From Arenicella sp. (GTDB lineage Bacteria > Pseudomonadota > Gammaproteobacteria > Arenicellales > Arenicellaceae), in NCBI GenBank assembly GCA_023299895.1, contig JALZWI010000017.1, positions 1 to 25,372 on the forward strand: 25,372 nucleotides of DNA, written 5' to 3'. Every line of letters starts with the position of its first letter. The first letter of the stretch is position 1. The position numbers and the translations under genes were made by a program. A model generated the notes under the pieces. The model was not told where the DNA came from. It searched no databases and saw nothing but the letters and a program-made list of their open reading frames with translations. Below are positions 25,265 to 25,372 of the stretch, in pieces.

Positions 25265-25372
25265 TTATGTTTTATGTAAGGGAGTGGGGTGTATAAAATT
25301 AATTAATTGATCTTTTTGTTGCATCGCATCGCGATATCCTAGTTCAATCAACTCATTACAGAATGTTTTAGT
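25265..25372 (-). CDS. C-terminus of an unidentified protein (partial)
   Basis: Reading the minus strand from the window edge, a frame runs 35 codons to a TAA at 25267-25265, giving TKTFCNELIELGYRDAMQQ and then a short tail. It is convergent with the kinase gene, 13 bases away. The composition looks coding, and the LIELGYRDA helix recalls the C-terminal helix of patatin-like lipases, but that is a weak guess. Too little is present to name it. Confidence 0.5.
   Translation of the reverse strand, partial: TKTFCNELIELGYRDAMQQKDQLINFIHPTPLHKT

Overview
The window is about 25.4 kb of fairly AT-rich, densely coding DNA. It looks chromosomal and most likely comes from a marine or aquatic gammaproteobacterium. 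Reasons: a ChpA/ChpC twitching-type chemosensory pair, a FimV-like protein, DsbB, a YcgN-family protein, and an ilvE-waaF-waaC-waaG-waaP block in the order I know from Pseudomonas. I cannot fix the genus. I see no rRNA, tRNA, CRISPR array, transposase or phage gene. No gene-free stretch exceeds 300 bases; the longest (10716-10914) is about 200.

Layout. (1) 1-7365: the 3' part of a giant hybrid chemotaxis kinase (ChpA type: several Hpt domains, kinase core, CheW, receiver) whose start lies before the window, then a small CheW-like protein (ChpC type). (2) 7427-10715: promoter, transketolase and phosphoglycerate kinase. (3) 10915-14268: FimV-like membrane protein, a family-6-type uracil/hypoxanthine-DNA glycosylase, a YcgN-family Cys-cluster protein, and DsbB. 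(4) 14311-15081, minus strand: class II glutamine amidotransferase of the YafJ type, divergent from (5) 15187-17322, an exported subtilisin-like protease with an autotransporter-like barrel. (6) 17428-19214: cysteinyl-tRNA synthetase of alphaproteobacterial appearance, overlapping sufE. (7) 19288-25251: ilvE, then the lipopolysaccharide inner-core genes waaF and waaC, a single-ORF fusion of WaaG glycosyltransferase with WaaP heptose kinase, and a second small lipopolysaccharide-kinase-like gene. (8) 25265-25372, minus strand: the C-terminus of an unidentified protein running off the window.

How they work together: regions 1 and part of 3 (ChpA, ChpC, FimV) point to surface sensing and type IV pilus control. 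In Pseudomonas, FimV and Chp are functionally linked but genetically distant; here they lie less than 4 kb apart. Region 7 builds and phosphorylates the heptose region of the lipopolysaccharide core.

Most notable observations: the WaaG-WaaP fusion; two separate in-frame 18-bp tandem repeats in the acidic linkers of ChpA; two ChpA Hpt repeats with Arg in place of the phospho-His; a subtilase with essentially no room for a pro-domain; a possibly transferred cysS; and a perfect -10 box followed at once by a hairpin plus T7 in front of ilvE. I did not find a clearly new multi-gene system.
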